Source of the DNA: Bacteroidia bacterium
GTDB taxonomy: Bacteria; Bacteroidota; Bacteroidia; J057
DNA: 64,000 nucleotides
Assembly: GCA_033391075.1 (NCBI GenBank)
Contig: JAWPMV010000001.1
Location: forward strand, 2,852,001 to 2,916,000
Direction of reading: 5' to 3'
Of the stretch, positions 35,509-44,721 are shown piece after piece (the first letter of the stretch is position 1; each line of letters opens with the position of its first letter). Under the pieces are notes generated by a model that ran no database searches, was not told the DNA's origin, and saw nothing but the letters and a program-made list of their open reading frames with translations. The position numbers were made by a program, and so were the translations under genes.

Positions 35509-36336
35509 TTAAAACCTGTTCATCAGGCGCCAGTATTTGCTTTCGTCTATCCCGATTGCCAGGATGCTTACCTTATCTTTATTGTGCATATGGGAACGCC
35601 AGGGAAGATATACCCCGCTTCGGATCTCAAGTCTTTTTGCCAGACTTTCTTCACAACTGACAATATATCGGACTTTTAATTTCCCATCTATGATTTGATG
35701 GTAGTATTCCTGTACATGAAAATCTCGGCTTCTCCCCAGATTAAAGACCCGTTTTCCAACGGCAGCTTTCAAGGAATCCAAATTTGTGTTCCAGGACATA
35801 TCCCCGATGGTCAGCATGAAAGATCCGGAAAATTTATATTGCTCAACATCTTCGTACCAGTATACCCCATCTGTATCATTGAGCATATCAATGGCTTTCT
35901 TCATCAAAGCAACATCTGAAAAACTGATTCTTGACCAGGGTATTTTGGAGGAACCGGTTTTTAATCGTTCAAACTCTTTGGGATTGAAGTCATAGGAAAG
36001 GCCATCATAGGTAGCATATCCACAATAGAGATTGAGAGTAATGGTTCTAACCAATTCTCTTCCCTTATAAAATTTCAATGCATAGTGATAGTCGCACTTA
36101 TCATCGAAAGTCATTTCCAGGTCCCAACCTTGTTGGATTTCCTGCATAAGTGAAATATCCTTACTGATAAAAGTACTAAGTTCTTCCTGGATAGGAAGCT
36201 TCTTATAGTTGTGGAGGGGAACCCCGACCATAGCCCAATCGCCTTTGGTAAAATCTAAATCTCCAATGATTTTTTCAGCATGGAGAAAAGTAGAGCTTAG
36301 CAAAATGAGAACTAACAAACTGCTAATACGTTTCAT
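35509..36336 (-). CDS. Exported protein of unknown function
   Basis: I do not recognise this 275-residue protein. It has a signal peptide (about residues 1-20, ending F-L-H-A). The mature part contains several cysteines (residues near 84, 105 and 227), W-rich segments and no known motif. It is 52 bp upstream of the beta-helix lipoprotein gene on the same strand and may be part of that operon. Confidence 0.55.
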   Translation of the reverse strand: MKRISSLLVLILLSSTFLHAEKIIGDLDFTKGDWAMVGVPLHNYKKLPIQEELSTFISKDISLMQEIQQGWDLEMTFDDKCDYHYALKFYKGRELVRTITLNLYCGYATYDGLSYDFNPKEFERLKTGSSKIPWSRISFSDVALMKKAIDMLNDTDGVYWYEDVEQYKFSGSFMLTIGDMSWNTNLDSLKAAVGKRVFNLGRSRDFHVQEYYHQIIDGKLKVRYIVSCEESLAKRLEIRSGVYLPWRSHMHNKDKVSILAIGIDESKYWRLMNRF

Positions 36337-36449
36337 GAATGCGGTTTTTTTCTAGTGAATGTTAAGGAACGGTAAATGAGCCCCAATCATCAGGTTCCAA
36401 AGCAAAAGTACAAAGCTTATACCAAGATTTGTAAATTTCGGGCACGAGA

Positions 36450-37355
36450 TTATAAATCTTCCTCCTGTTCGGTCTCTTCTGCCTCCTGAATCAGAACCCG
36501 TGCTTCTATTTCTCGCGCAGTTGGTGTGTCAGCAATGCCTCCCAGAGCTGTTTCTTTGTACTTTTCTTCCATAGAAGCTCCTACTTCTCCCATTGCGTCA
36601 ATGACCTCATCCACGGGTATAACCGCAGAATCACCGGCTAGTGCCATTTGCGCAGAAGCAAAAGCAATCACACTGGCAGATCCATTTCTTTTGACACAGG
36701 GTATCTCAACCAGGCCCGCTACGGGATCGCAAATCAGACCCAACATATTCATAATTGTGATTGCCACAGATTCAAAGACCTGATTAATATCACCTCCCAG
36801 ACAATAGACTATGGCCCCAGCTCCCATAGCTGCAGCTGTACCCGTTTCCGCCTGACAGCCCCCAACCGCACCTGCAATGGATGCTCTTTGCTCAATAATC
36901 AAAGCAATACCTGCAGAGACCAACATGCTTTCCAATAATCTCCGCTTGGGAATATCGTGCAGCTCCTCTACCATGGTCAATACTCCCGGCATAATCCCAC
37001 TTGCTCCAGCTGTAGGAGCAGCTACGATCCGGCCCATACAGGAATTGACTTCTTTAGCAGCCATAGTATATGAAAGCAATTGTTTAAATTCTTTCCCCAA
37101 GACCTCTATTTCACAATCTCTCACTTTTTTTGCTCCATTATTGATCATGCCGCTTATTGAGCGCATATCCTCAGAAAGTCCTGTCTGTACAGCATCTTTC
37201 ATTACTGCATAAGCCTGGGCTAGTTTTTCCCAGATTTCTTCCTCTGATTTTCCTCTTTGCTCCACTTCATATTCCATCACAGGTCTCCAAATAGCAGTGT
37301 CATGCAATTGGGCATAAGATTTCCACTCTGAAAAATTGTCAAACAAAATTCCCAT
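36450..37355 (-). CDS. sdaAA: L-serine ammonia-lyase, iron-sulfur type, alpha subunit
   Basis: This 301-residue protein matches the alpha (catalytic) domain of the iron-sulfur L-serine dehydratase, which deaminates serine to pyruvate. Motifs: G-R-I-V-A-A-P-T-A-G-A-S-G near residues 108-120, and cysteines in S-C-M-G-R, C-Q-A-E-T-G-T-A-A-A-M-G and I-C-D-P-V-A-G-L-V-E-I-P-C, positioned to hold a [4Fe-4S] cluster. The beta domain found in fused SdaA proteins is not present and no sdaAB is beside it, so the partner must lie elsewhere or be dispensable. It is divergent from the amidohydrolase gene. Confidence 0.9.
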   Translation of the reverse strand: MGILFDNFSEWKSYAQLHDTAIWRPVMEYEVEQRGKSEEEIWEKLAQAYAVMKDAVQTGLSEDMRSISGMINNGAKKVRDCEIEVLGKEFKQLLSYTMAAKEVNSCMGRIVAAPTAGASGIMPGVLTMVEELHDIPKRRLLESMLVSAGIALIIEQRASIAGAVGGCQAETGTAAAMGAGAIVYCLGGDINQVFESVAITIMNMLGLICDPVAGLVEIPCVKRNGSASVIAFASAQMALAGDSAVIPVDEVIDAMGEVGASMEEKYKETALGGIADTPTAREIEARVLIQEAEETEQEEDL

Positions 37356-37507
37356 AAACAGAAGTATTAATTGAGATCAGGCTAAAATTAGCTTAGCAAT
37401 TTCGGTGATTTTTCTCACATTTCAGGACATTGAATGATAAAAAAGTATCTTGCTAAGTAATTTAAAAGGAGTGAATGGCTCCAAAGATAAACACACTAAT
37501 TAATGCT

Positions 37508-39205
37508 ATGAAACTAAGACTACTATCCCTAAGTATAGGTCTCTTATTTGTCATTTCCTGTGAGGGTCCCCAAAAGGATACCCAAATGGCTGATATGATC
37601 ATTTATAATGGGCCTATTTATACCATGGATGAAAATCAACCCACAGCCGAAGCTGTAGCTAGTCGGGATGGAGAAATCATTTATGTAGGAGATATGAAGG
37701 GAGCTGAAGAATTAAAAGCTCCTTCTACTGAAATGATGGATTTGGATGGAAACACCATGCTTCCCGGCTTGATTGAAAGCCACGCCCACATGATGGGAAT
37801 TGGTTATGGTAAGCTAAGCCTTGATTTGACTCAGGTAGCTAATTATGATGAATTGGTTGCTAAAGTAGCTGAAGCTGTAAAAAACACCCCAAAAGGAGAA
37901 TGGATACTAGGAAGAGGTTGGCACCAAAGCAAATGGACCCCAGCACCTGCGACTATGGTAAAGGGTTACCAAAGCCATGAGGCACTAAGTGCTGTCTCTC
38001 CGGATCATCCTGTATTTCTTACCCACGCCAGTGGACATGCTTCATTTGCTAATGCAAAGGCTATGGAAATTGCCGGGATAAAAAATGCTCAGAAATACGA
38101 TGGAGAAGATGGAGAAATCATCCTTCATCCAGACGGCAAACCTACGGGTGTTTTCAGTGAAAGAGCTGGAGGTCTGATTCAGAAACATATTCCCGAAACA
38201 ACTCCTGAAAGAGCTCGCCAGGCATTGGAGCTTGCTATAGAAGAATGTTTGGCAAATGGAATCACCAGTTTTCATGACGCAGGTGCCGGGCAGGCGACTA
38301 TTGATTTATACAATTCCTTTAAAGAAGAAGGTAAAATGGATGTAAGAATTTGGGTCATGCTGAGTGGTGGCAATGCAGATCTTCTGGAAGACTGGTATAA
38401 AAAAGGGCCAGTAAAAGATGATTATGTAAGTGTTGGGGGAATTAAACTCTATTCTGATGGAGCCCTGGGATCCAGAGGCGCCTGGTTATTGGAAGAGTAC
38501 TCTGATAGAAAAGGTCATGTTGGTAATCCTATCATGCCTTTGGAACAAATGCATGGAATTGCAGTGAAAGGACTGGAACATGATTTCCAGGTTTGTGTTC
38601 ACGCAATCGGAGATAAAGCCAATCAGGAGGTGCTCAATCAATTTGAAAAAGCGATCAAAGCACATAGTGATCCGAATAAAGAGCACCGCTTCCGAATTGA
38701 GCATGCCCAACATTTGGATTTGGAAGATATACCTCGTTTCGCAGAACTAGGCGTAATAGCTTCTATGCAGGGAATTCATATGTCTTCAGACAGGCCCTGG
38801 GCGATAGATAGACTTGGTGAGAAACGCATTATAGATGGAGCTTATGTTTGGCAAAAGCTGCTACAATCCGGTGCAGTTGTGATCAATGGTACGGATTCAC
38901 CAGTTGAACCTGTGAGCCCTATCGCCAGTTTCTATGCATCCGTTACCCGGAGAACTCTGGCAGGAACTCCTGAAGAAGGATATGAAGCCAATCAAAAAAT
39001 GAGCCGTGAGCAAGCTCTAAGGAGTTATACCCTCGATGCAGCTTATGGAGCTTTTCAGGAAAATCAAAAAGGATCAATAGAAAAAGGAAAGTTTGCAGAC
39101 TTCACAATTTTGTCCCAGGATTTGATGAAAGTAGCCGATGATAAAATTCTGGAAACTAAGATTATGGGCACTATTGTTGGGGGTAAATTAAAATACAAAC
39201 CCTAA
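37508..39205 (+). CDS. Exported amidohydrolase (YtcJ-like), lipoprotein
   Basis: This approximately 565-residue amidohydrolase-superfamily protein resembles YtcJ and N-substituted formamide deformylases. The metal-site start is I-E-S-H-A-H-M near residue 88, and D-G-A-L-G-S-R-G-A-W-L near residue 317 and V-H-A-I-G-D-K-A-N near residue 364 are family blocks. A lipobox (V-I-S-C, Cys17 from ATG 37508) makes it an exported lipoprotein. An upstream ATG at 37475 has a GGAG-like sequence close to it but would put 11 extra residues before the signal peptide. Substrate unknown. Confidence 0.82.
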   Translation: MKLRLLSLSIGLLFVISCEGPQKDTQMADMIIYNGPIYTMDENQPTAEAVASRDGEIIYVGDMKGAEELKAPSTEMMDLDGNTMLPGLIESHAHMMGIGYGKLSLDLTQVANYDELVAKVAEAVKNTPKGEWILGRGWHQSKWTPAPATMVKGYQSHEALSAVSPDHPVFLTHASGHASFANAKAMEIAGIKNAQKYDGEDGEIILHPDGKPTGVFSERAGGLIQKHIPETTPERARQALELAIEECLANGITSFHDAGAGQATIDLYNSFKEEGKMDVRIWVMLSGGNADLLEDWYKKGPVKDDYVSVGGIKLYSDGALGSRGAWLLEEYSDRKGHVGNPIMPLEQMHGIAVKGLEHDFQVCVHAIGDKANQEVLNQFEKAIKAHSDPNKEHRFRIEHAQHLDLEDIPRFAELGVIASMQGIHMSSDRPWAIDRLGEKRIIDGAYVWQKLLQSGAVVINGTDSPVEPVSPIASFYASVTRRTLAGTPEEGYEANQKMSREQALRSYTLDAAYGAFQENQKGSIEKGKFADFTILSQDLMKVADDKILETKIMGTIVGGKLKYKP

Positions 39206-39278
39206 TTTGTTTTGGCATAGGGGATTGTCTATCCTTGTACACTTATAATTAGCAATTCATTAAAACATTGAACCACAA

Positions 39279-39980
39279 ATGAAACGAATTTTTATCTACC
39301 TCTTGTCCACATGCTTATTGAGCATGATGAGTTGCCTGGACATAGAAGAGGAAATCACCATCAATACGGATGGCTCTGGTATGTATGAAGTAAGAATGGA
39401 CATGACAGAGGCAGTGAAAATGATCATGGCTATGGCTCCCGATTCTGTAAAAGAAGAAGGGATGACTGAAGACGATATTTTGCAGGCGATGGCTGATTCG
39501 CAAGGAGCCACTGATGAAATGCAGGCGGCTATCGATGCTCTCAATGAAAAAGACGGAATCAGCAATGCTTCTCAAAGTCTCGAAGGGGGAGTATTTACCA
39601 TGAGTTATAATTTCAGGGATTTTACTACCCTTAGTTCTGCATTAAAAGATAATGGAGAAGGAGGCGGAATCGATAATCCATTTGGAATGACTCAGCCTGA
39701 ATTCAGTGGAAAAAAAGGCCTCTTTTCCAGAAGCCAAAGTTCTGAAGAAGCCGCTGAACAAGATGAAGAAATGGCTCAAGCCATGGAGATGATGGAAATG
39801 ATGATGGGAGATGCAACTTATACTACCATCTATAACTTCCCTGGAAAAATCAAGAAATCAACGAATAAAGAAGCATCCTACTCTAATGGTAACAAAACCA
39901 TCACGGTTAAAGCTAAGTTCTTGGACCTCTTGGATGATCCTTCTATTTTAGACAATACGATCAAGTATAAGAAGAAATAA
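39279..39980 (+). CDS. Lipoprotein of unknown function
   Basis: I do not recognise this 233-residue lipoprotein (lipobox M-M-S-C, Cys19). Its opening (L-D-I-E-E-E-I-T-I-N-T-D-G-S-G) is a strand-turn pattern seen in LppM/DUF3153-like lipoproteins, but similarity is only general. A methionine- and glutamate-rich stretch (M-E-M-M-E-M-M-M) lies near residue 175. It is followed by a hairpin at 39989-40031. Confidence 0.5.
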   Translation: MKRIFIYLLSTCLLSMMSCLDIEEEITINTDGSGMYEVRMDMTEAVKMIMAMAPDSVKEEGMTEDDILQAMADSQGATDEMQAAIDALNEKDGISNASQSLEGGVFTMSYNFRDFTTLSSALKDNGEGGGIDNPFGMTQPEFSGKKGLFSRSQSSEEAAEQDEEMAQAMEMMEMMMGDATYTTIYNFPGKIKKSTNKEASYSNGNKTITVKAKFLDLLDDPSILDNTIKYKKK

Positions 39981-39988
39981 AAAACTCA

Positions 39989-40031
39989 TGCAGAATCTTC
40001 TTTTTCGGAAATGGTAAAGGAAGATTCTGCA
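39989..40031 (+). terminator. Hairpin terminator after unknown lipoprotein gene
   Basis: TGCAGAATCTTC and GAAGATTCTGCA form a perfect 12-bp stem around a 19-nt loop, ending 51 bp past the stop codon of the lipoprotein gene. It is followed by ACTCTTTACT. Confidence 0.65.
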
Positions 40032-40053
40032 ACTCTTTACTAAAAATGTCGTC

Positions 40054-40076
40054 CTTAGAAACAAAGTGTTTCTAAG
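40054..40076. other. Second hairpin in the 39981-40211 gap
   Basis: CTTAGAAACA and TGTTTCTAAG form a perfect 10-bp stem with a 3-nt loop (AAG). With the preceding 12-bp hairpin it makes two consecutive stems in a 231-bp gap. The remainder of the gap (to 40211) is A/T-rich and presumably carries the promoter of the M43 protease gene. Confidence 0.6.
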
Positions 40077-40211
40077 ATTTACAAACCTTAAAAATCCCGG
40101 CCTATAGATTTATATATACCCTGAATTTTTGCATACATAAAACAAGCATTGCCTTAATGTATGCGAGCCGTTTGTTTAGTCTTTGGAATCATCGCTACAT
40201 AAACCTTTGCC

Positions 40212-42080
40212 ATGATACTTTACCATTGTTCCAAGCACCGAGGGTCCGGGATCTGCAGTTTCTTGCTGCTTTTAGCTATTAGTATATTTTCATTTTCTCC
40301 TGTGCAGGCTCAACGAACCTGTGGCACCAGTGAGTATATGGACAACATGATGAAGTCCAATCCTAACCTCAGGTACAGGCTTCGGGCAGTTGAAGATCAA
40401 ACCAAGGAAAATGTAAAATCCAGCATCGCAAGGGTTCAGGGTGAAATCGTAATTCCTGTTGTTGTTCATGTAGTGTATTTAAACCAGGAACAAAACATCA
40501 GCGATGCACAAATCAAATCTCAGTTAAAAGTCCTAAATGACGACTTTCAAAGACGGAACACGGATAGAGATCAGACCCCTGCCATTTTCCGTTCGGTAGC
40601 TGCCAGTACCGGCATCCGCTTTCAGCTCGCAGATAGAGATCCTCAAGGAAATCCAACTTCGGGCATCACCCGAAAGAAAACCTATAAAGCTTCCTTTTAT
40701 ACCAATGATAATGACGTAAAGTATGAGGCCATGGGCGGCGTTGATCCCTGGCCCACTGACCAATATCTCAACATCTGGGTTTGTAACCTGGGATTGGGTA
40801 TCCTTGGATATAGTCAATTTCCCGGAGGCCCTTCAGAAACAGATGGAGTAGTTATTGGATATAAGTTTTTTGGTACTATAGGAAACTTAAAGGCTCCTTT
40901 CAACCTCGGCAGAACTACCACACATGAAGTAGGACACTGGTTAAACCTCAGACACATCTGGGGCGACGGTCCTTGTGGAGTGGATGATCATGTTTCAGAT
41001 ACGCCAGCAGCAGATGCCCCGAATCAAGGTTGCTCCTTCGGACATTCTTCTTGTGGATCGGTAAACATGACCCAAAACTTCATGGATTATACCGATGATG
41101 TCTGTATGAATCTTTTTACCAAAGGCCAGGCAGACAGAATGCGTGCACTCTTTGCCCTTGGAGGTCAGAGACATTCACTCATGAACTCAAAGGCAATAGA
41201 CAAGCAGCCAGAAGTTCTGCCTGAAGCTCCAGTCGTAAGCCTGGATTTCCCGGATGAATTGAATGTAGCAGATGTCAGCAAAAGTTCCGCTTTTCTGAGC
41301 TGGACAGAAGTTGATCTTGCCGATGAATATCTGGCAAGGATGCGAAGAAAGGGAAACAGCAAATGGACCCCAAGAAAGTTTGAAAAAACCTACGTAAATG
41401 CGACAGGTCTAAGATCCTGTACCGAATATGAGTTCCAATTGGCCAGTGTAATGGGAAGTAAAAAGAGTAGCTTCTCCCCTTCTTATATTTTCAAAACAGA
41501 AGGTTGCGACATTGGCACTCCTACAGCATCCAAAGCTCCTAAAGGACTGGGAAGTCAACAAATAGGAAATAGTCAGGTAAAAATTAGCTGGGCTCCCGTA
41601 AATGGAGCTGTCAGTTATAAAGTACAATACAAAATAGCGGGCCGAAAGGGTATCCGCTCTCAATTGGTTAGCAGTACCCAAATCCAAATCCCAAATGTCC
41701 GCCCGGGCCTGAGATATATCTATAGAGTTAAAGCTCATTTCAATAGCTCTACAGGTCCCTGGTCTTCCATCGGTAATTTTAAACTTCGATCTGCAGCTGT
41801 CGCCCGTTTAGCTAACAGTCCGGATGTCCCGTTCATGAGAATTAAAAACTCTTCTGTTAGCGATCGACTTCACATACTCCTGGATATAGATAAAACTCAG
41901 AGAGTAAGAGTAGCCATCAGGGATGAGGCAGGAGATGCGGTAAAAACTTATGGCTTCATGGAGCTTGAAGCCGGTAGAGGCATACAGTTAAACATTAGCA
42001 GCCTGGAAAGTGGTAACTATCAAGCCATCATCACGGATGAGGATGCCTTTGAATACAAAGCAGATTTCGTAAAAAGATAG
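40212..42080 (+). CDS. M43-family metalloprotease with fibronectin III domains
   Basis: This 622-residue exported protein has a signal peptide ending at residue 34 (V-Q-A-Q) and a pappalysin-like M43 domain (about 75-325) with zinc motif H238-E-V-G-H242-W-L-N-L-R-H248 and Met-turn Met291 (N-F-M-D-Y). The cysteines around C255, C274 and C298 are typical. Two fibronectin type III-like repeats follow (about 345-430 and 440-535), then an approximately 80-residue C-terminal domain (about 540-622) with strands ending K-A-D-F-V-K-R. This end resembles a T9SS sorting domain but lacks the usual Y-P-N-P start. The gene is 66 bp before a T9SS Asp-box protein. Confidence 0.88.
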   Translation: MILYHCSKHRGSGICSFLLLLAISIFSFSPVQAQRTCGTSEYMDNMMKSNPNLRYRLRAVEDQTKENVKSSIARVQGEIVIPVVVHVVYLNQEQNISDAQIKSQLKVLNDDFQRRNTDRDQTPAIFRSVAASTGIRFQLADRDPQGNPTSGITRKKTYKASFYTNDNDVKYEAMGGVDPWPTDQYLNIWVCNLGLGILGYSQFPGGPSETDGVVIGYKFFGTIGNLKAPFNLGRTTTHEVGHWLNLRHIWGDGPCGVDDHVSDTPAADAPNQGCSFGHSSCGSVNMTQNFMDYTDDVCMNLFTKGQADRMRALFALGGQRHSLMNSKAIDKQPEVLPEAPVVSLDFPDELNVADVSKSSAFLSWTEVDLADEYLARMRRKGNSKWTPRKFEKTYVNATGLRSCTEYEFQLASVMGSKKSSFSPSYIFKTEGCDIGTPTASKAPKGLGSQQIGNSQVKISWAPVNGAVSYKVQYKIAGRKGIRSQLVSSTQIQIPNVRPGLRYIYRVKAHFNSSTGPWSSIGNFKLRSAAVARLANSPDVPFMRIKNSSVSDRLHILLDIDKTQRVRVAIRDEAGDAVKTYGFMELEAGRGIQLNISSLESGNYQAIITDEDAFEYKADFVKR

Positions 42081-42096
42081 CGCAATGATAGGATGA

Positions 42097-42136
42097 TTAG
42101 GTTCTTACTACACCTATAGGTGTACTTCTAACCTAA
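42097..42136. promoter_or_regulatory. Nested palindrome between protease and Asp-box gene
   Basis: The 16-bp perfect palindrome TACACCTATAGGTGTA (42109-42124) is nested in an outer pair TTAGGTT (42097-42103) and AACCTAA (42130-42136), with 5-nt spacers on both sides. It lies 10 bp upstream of the next ATG (42147), so it may be an operator or an RNA hairpin that controls the second gene. No U-tract follows. Confidence 0.55.
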
Positions 42137-42146
42137 CAAAACGATC

Positions 42147-44720
42147 ATGTCCAAAGCACTATCTCTGCTTGCGCTTGTCGCTGGATTCGCGCTATGCATC
42201 TATTTAGCTTACCCAGAGCAACAATTCCCCAATGAAAAAGTAGACAAAAAGGTATCAGGAGCCTATCAGGCACTTGATTTCTTTGGAATGTCCAGAACCT
42301 ATCCGGATACGCGTTTACCGGCAAAGGCCCACTTTGATGCCTGGGCTCGCTTACAAAAAGACCCTTCCAATCGGACCAAGAATTTTGACGTAGCTCCCTG
42401 GGAGGCTTTAGGTCCGCTAAATATTTCAGGAAGGACGCTCAAAATGGTATTCAATCCTCAAAACCCCAACACCCTTTTTGCAGGTTCAGCCAGTGGAGGT
42501 TTATGGAAAAGCACTACCGGAGGAGTGGGAGAAGCTGCATGGGAATATGTCCCCACTGGTTTTCCAGTCCTGGGGGTTTCCGCTATTACCTTCAATCCCG
42601 AAGACTCCATGACCCTATACATTGGCACAGGAGAAGTCTATAACTATGAGGCAGCAGGTACCGGGGCAGCTTATAGATCTACTCGAGGAAGTTATGGCAT
42701 GGGCATACTAAAATCCACAGATGGTGGGAATAGCTGGAGTATGAGCCTTGATTGGAGCTACCAACAGAATGAAGGAATTTGGGACATCAAGATTTCTCAG
42801 CAAAATCCTAATATCGTTTATGCAGCCACAACAAAAGGGGTATACAAAAGTACCGATGCAGGTCAAAACTGGAGTCAGGTTCTCAATGTGTTAATGGCTA
42901 ATTCTTTAATCATTCATCCAGATAATGATGAACTTGTCCTGGCCGGCTGTGGGAATTTTCAATCTCCCGGCTTTGGTATTTATAAGAGTATCAATGGCGG
43001 AAACAATTGGGTACAGCTGACTAGTGGTTTACCGCCTAATTTTTCAGGCAAAATTCAACTGGAATATGCCCCTTCAAATCCTGAGACAGTATATGCCAGT
43101 ATTGGAAATGGTTTTGGCTTTAGTGATGGAGCTTCCTGGATTTGCAAATCCACTGACTTTGGAAATCAATGGAACATTACCGGAACCAAAGATTATTCTC
43201 TTTGGCAGGGATGGTTTGCCCATGATTTGGCGGTCAATCCATTAGATGAGAATAAACTGGCGATTGTTGGAATCACTGTTTGGAAATCCAATAATTCTGG
43301 TGCCTTTTTAGATTCACTTACCCGAGGGGGAGTTGGCTTTTCAAATCCTCCAATTGGAGGCCCGGATGCTCCCGGAGACCAGGTTCACTCAGATGCCCAT
43401 GACGTCATCTACCATCCTGTAGATACCAATGTTTGGTATGTAGCTAATGATGGAGGTATTCATAGAACGACAAATGGAGGACAGAGCTTTCAATCCATAA
43501 ATGGGGGTTACCAAACGGTACAGTTTTACAATGGTTTCTCCAATTCCTGGCAGGATTCTGTTTATAGTTTAGGAGGTCTTCAGGATAATGGAACTATTCA
43601 ATGGACGGGAACTCCTCGTTGGCGAAGGGTATTTGGAGGAGATGGTTCCTGGACTGCAATCAACCAAAGTAATGACCAGATCAACTACATATCTTACCAG
43701 AACCTCAATATGTTCCGTTCGCCAGACCGTTCTGACAATTTTGATTATGTTGCACCTCCCGTCGACAATGAAAATACTTCCTTTATCGCCCCTTTTGTTA
43801 TTGCTCCCAGCAATCCCAATGTTGTATATGCAGGAAGAGGAAGAGTTTATAGAAGTGAAAATGGAGGAGTAAATTGGTCGGCAACTTCGACATCGAATTT
43901 CCCTCAAGTTGTAAATCCCATTCTGAGCCTGGATGTATCTACCCAAAGTAGCAGTGTTGTTTATGCTGCATCTGCCCCTACCAGCCTCTTTGGTGGAAGT
44001 CGAGGAAATGTCTATGTAACTCAAAATGATGGAGCAAGCTGGACGGATGTTACAGCAAATCTGCCAGATAGATTTCCTATGGATATACGGGTAGATCCCA
44101 CCGATGATGCCACCGCCTATATCGCCTTTTCGGGCTTTGGTACAGGGCATGTTTTCAAAACGACTGATTATGGACAAAACTGGAATGACATCAGCGGAAA
44201 CTTGCCTGACGTACCTGCAAATGCCATTGAAGTTGATCCCCTTTTCCCAGCCCATATCTATGTGGGAAATGATTTGGGGGTATTCGTATCAACTAATGCT
44301 GGCAATAGCTGGGAGCCTTATATGGAGGGATTGTTTGATGCGACCATGATATTTGATTTAAAAATCTCGCCCAGCAATCGAAAATTAAGGGCGGCCACTC
44401 ATGGAAATGGTGCCTTTCAAAGAAGTCTAATTGAGACCTTTGTCAATGTGGATGACCTGGAAGCCTTTTCCCTTCAAGTATATCCCAATCCTGTAAGCAA
44501 TCTATTGAATCTAAATTTCGAACTGGATAGCAGTGAAAATATTCAAGGCGAGATATTCGATATACAGGGAAAACTGGTCGAAAGGCTTTTTAGTGGACAA
44601 AGAGTCCCGGGCATCCATAGACTCATTTTCAACCTGAGACATCTTTCGCCTGGGGTTTATAATCTCAGACTTAGCAATGGAGAAATAGCCAATAACCAGA
44701 AATTGGTCATTCAGCACTAA
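42147..44720 (+). CDS. Asp-box (BNR/sortilin-like) repeat protein, T9SS-sorted
   Basis: This 857-residue secreted protein has a signal peptide (about residues 1-20) and a long beta-propeller region (about 85-770). I count about nine Asp-box motifs of the form S/T-x-D/N-x-G-x-x-W/F, for example K-S-T-D-G-G-N-S-W and K-T-T-D-Y-G-Q-N-W. The C-terminal domain (about 785-857) opens with Y-P-N-P and ends L-V-I-Q-H, a type A T9SS sorting signal. Such propellers are seen in sialidases, sortilin-like receptors and glycan-binding or glycosyl hydrolase family 74-type proteins; no sialidase R-I-P motif is visible. Function is not assigned. It follows the M43 protease gene. Confidence 0.88.
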   Translation: MSKALSLLALVAGFALCIYLAYPEQQFPNEKVDKKVSGAYQALDFFGMSRTYPDTRLPAKAHFDAWARLQKDPSNRTKNFDVAPWEALGPLNISGRTLKMVFNPQNPNTLFAGSASGGLWKSTTGGVGEAAWEYVPTGFPVLGVSAITFNPEDSMTLYIGTGEVYNYEAAGTGAAYRSTRGSYGMGILKSTDGGNSWSMSLDWSYQQNEGIWDIKISQQNPNIVYAATTKGVYKSTDAGQNWSQVLNVLMANSLIIHPDNDELVLAGCGNFQSPGFGIYKSINGGNNWVQLTSGLPPNFSGKIQLEYAPSNPETVYASIGNGFGFSDGASWICKSTDFGNQWNITGTKDYSLWQGWFAHDLAVNPLDENKLAIVGITVWKSNNSGAFLDSLTRGGVGFSNPPIGGPDAPGDQVHSDAHDVIYHPVDTNVWYVANDGGIHRTTNGGQSFQSINGGYQTVQFYNGFSNSWQDSVYSLGGLQDNGTIQWTGTPRWRRVFGGDGSWTAINQSNDQINYISYQNLNMFRSPDRSDNFDYVAPPVDNENTSFIAPFVIAPSNPNVVYAGRGRVYRSENGGVNWSATSTSNFPQVVNPILSLDVSTQSSSVVYAASAPTSLFGGSRGNVYVTQNDGASWTDVTANLPDRFPMDIRVDPTDDATAYIAFSGFGTGHVFKTTDYGQNWNDISGNLPDVPANAIEVDPLFPAHIYVGNDLGVFVSTNAGNSWEPYMEGLFDATMIFDLKISPSNRKLRAATHGNGAFQRSLIETFVNVDDLEAFSLQVYPNPVSNLLNLNFELDSSENIQGEIFDIQGKLVERLFSGQRVPGIHRLIFNLRHLSPGVYNLRLSNGEIANNQKLVIQH

Positions 44721-44721
44721 G

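Noticed and set aside
43569-44255. 228-codon minus-strand frame inside the Asp-box gene
   Set aside because: It is the antisense shadow of a repetitive propeller sequence; the plus-strand frame has nine Asp-boxes and a sorting domain.
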